Shown piece after piece: positions 63,634 to 64,000 of a stretch of 64,000 bases of DNA. Source of the stretch: Sphaerotilus microaerophilus. Its GTDB lineage: Bacteria > Pseudomonadota > Gammaproteobacteria > Burkholderiales > Burkholderiaceae_C. Location of the stretch: contig NZ_AP025730.1 of NCBI RefSeq assembly GCF_023734135.1, forward strand, positions 4,340,001 to 4,404,000, given 5' to 3'. A model generated the notes under the pieces. That model saw only the letters and a program-made list of their open reading frames with translations, did no database searches and had not been told where the DNA came from. Numbering within the stretch: the stretch's first letter is position 1; the number at the start of each line of letters is the position of its first letter. The translations under genes and the position numbers were made by a program.

Positions 63634-64000
63634 ATGTCCGCCGGTACCGATCTCCAGCCCCCTGCCCTCCTGCCGGCGGCTCAGCGTGCGCCAGCCCTGG
63701 CGGCGGGCGAGCGGTCCGCGCTGACGCTGGCAGCCGGTGCAGTGGCGGCCCTGGCGGCCCTGCTGCTGCTGGCCTGGGCCCTGCCCCAGGCCCTGCCCGA
63801 GCCCCGGCTCAATCCGGGTGGCGCGGCCCTGCTGGTGCTGTTCGCTGCGGCCGTGCTGGTCGGCGGCGTGGCACTGGCGCTGCGAACAGCGCTGCACCAC
63901 ACGCCGTGGCGGCCCCTGGCGGCCGGCCCTGGCGCACCGCAGGCCCAAGCCGTCCACTCCGCCCAACCGATCGCCACGACGACCCAGCGATTTGCCAGCC
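63634..64000 (+). CDS. Membrane protein, partial (3' end outside window)
   Basis: The frame is open from the ATG at 63634 to the window edge (122 codons, no stop). Two hydrophobic segments (about residues 32-50, rich in Ala and Leu, and about 65-85, AALLVLFAAAVLVGGVALAL) are separated by a short Pro-rich loop, followed by a polar Ala/Gln/Thr stretch. This could be the head of a membrane-bound sensor or cyclase, but nothing diagnostic is inside the window. TACAAT at 63621 is eight bases before the start codon, so the mRNA may be leaderless. I do not assign a function. Confidence 0.55.
   Translation, partial: MSAGTDLQPPALLPAAQRAPALAAGERSALTLAAGAVAALAALLLLAWALPQALPEPRLNPGGAALLVLFAAAVLVGGVALALRTALHHTPWRPLAAGPGAPQAQAVHSAQPIATTTQRFAS

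Overview
The window is a GC-rich chromosomal segment (GTG and TTG starts, overlapping genes, almost no AT-rich intergenic DNA) of a beta-proteobacterium. The run scpB-rluB-ndk-rlmN-pilW-rodZ-ispG-hisS-yfgM-bamB-der-hfq-hflX-hflK-hflC-DUF2065-hisZ-purA, next to rnr, is the usual Burkholderiales arrangement. The protein style recalls the Leptothrix/Sphaerotilus/Rubrivivax group, but the genus is an inference. I see no prophage, insertion sequence or CRISPR array.

Positions 1-4,427 hold a truncated PIN-domain gene, the NAD(P)HX repair enzyme and RNase R. Two identical tRNA-Leu(CAG) genes follow (4,515-4,765) with their own promoter and terminator. From 25,165 down to 4,989 about 20 kb is read on the minus strand as one colinear housekeeping block: chromosome segregation, pseudouridine synthesis, NDP kinase, pilus/cell-shape factors, isoprenoid and histidyl-tRNA synthesis, outer-membrane assembly, GTPases, Hfq, the HflKC complex, HisZ and PurA. 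Many stops and starts overlap by one to four bases. Divergent rluD/bamD, a DinG-like helicase with a DUF465 protein, and a PP2C phosphatase follow.

Positions 30,700-42,800 are a looser accessory stretch: a DUF4405 membrane protein, a frameshifted OmpR-type fragment, a UvrD-like helicase coupled to an L-2-hydroxyglutarate oxidase-like gene, a deletion scar joining a siderophore-interacting-protein fragment to a MarR fragment, an exported hydratase-fold lipoprotein, a UPF1-like helicase, a small protein-infA-csp group, glyoxalase I, a TauE/SafE exporter and a lipoprotein cytochrome c.

Two regulatory circuits stand out. At 42,175-46,211 an ANTAR regulator precedes nrtABC-type nitrate transport genes whose 335-base leader holds a sigma54-type element and a strong intrinsic terminator, so transcription is probably gated by both nitrogen status and antitermination. 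At 46,329-49,906 ccoG and a DUF302 gene diverge from a PAS-type sigma54 activator; the intergenic region carries a sigma54-like element, a 13-bp inverted repeat where an enhancer would be expected, and a second dyad.

Positions 49,956-64,000 are rich in signalling: a Pal-like lipoprotein, a NarL-type two-component pair, an alcohol dehydrogenase-like oxidoreductase, small envelope proteins, SlyX, an outer-membrane beta-barrel, and an overlapping pair made of a REC-PAS-GGDEF-EAL protein and a very large hybrid kinase. A membrane protein gene runs off the right edge.
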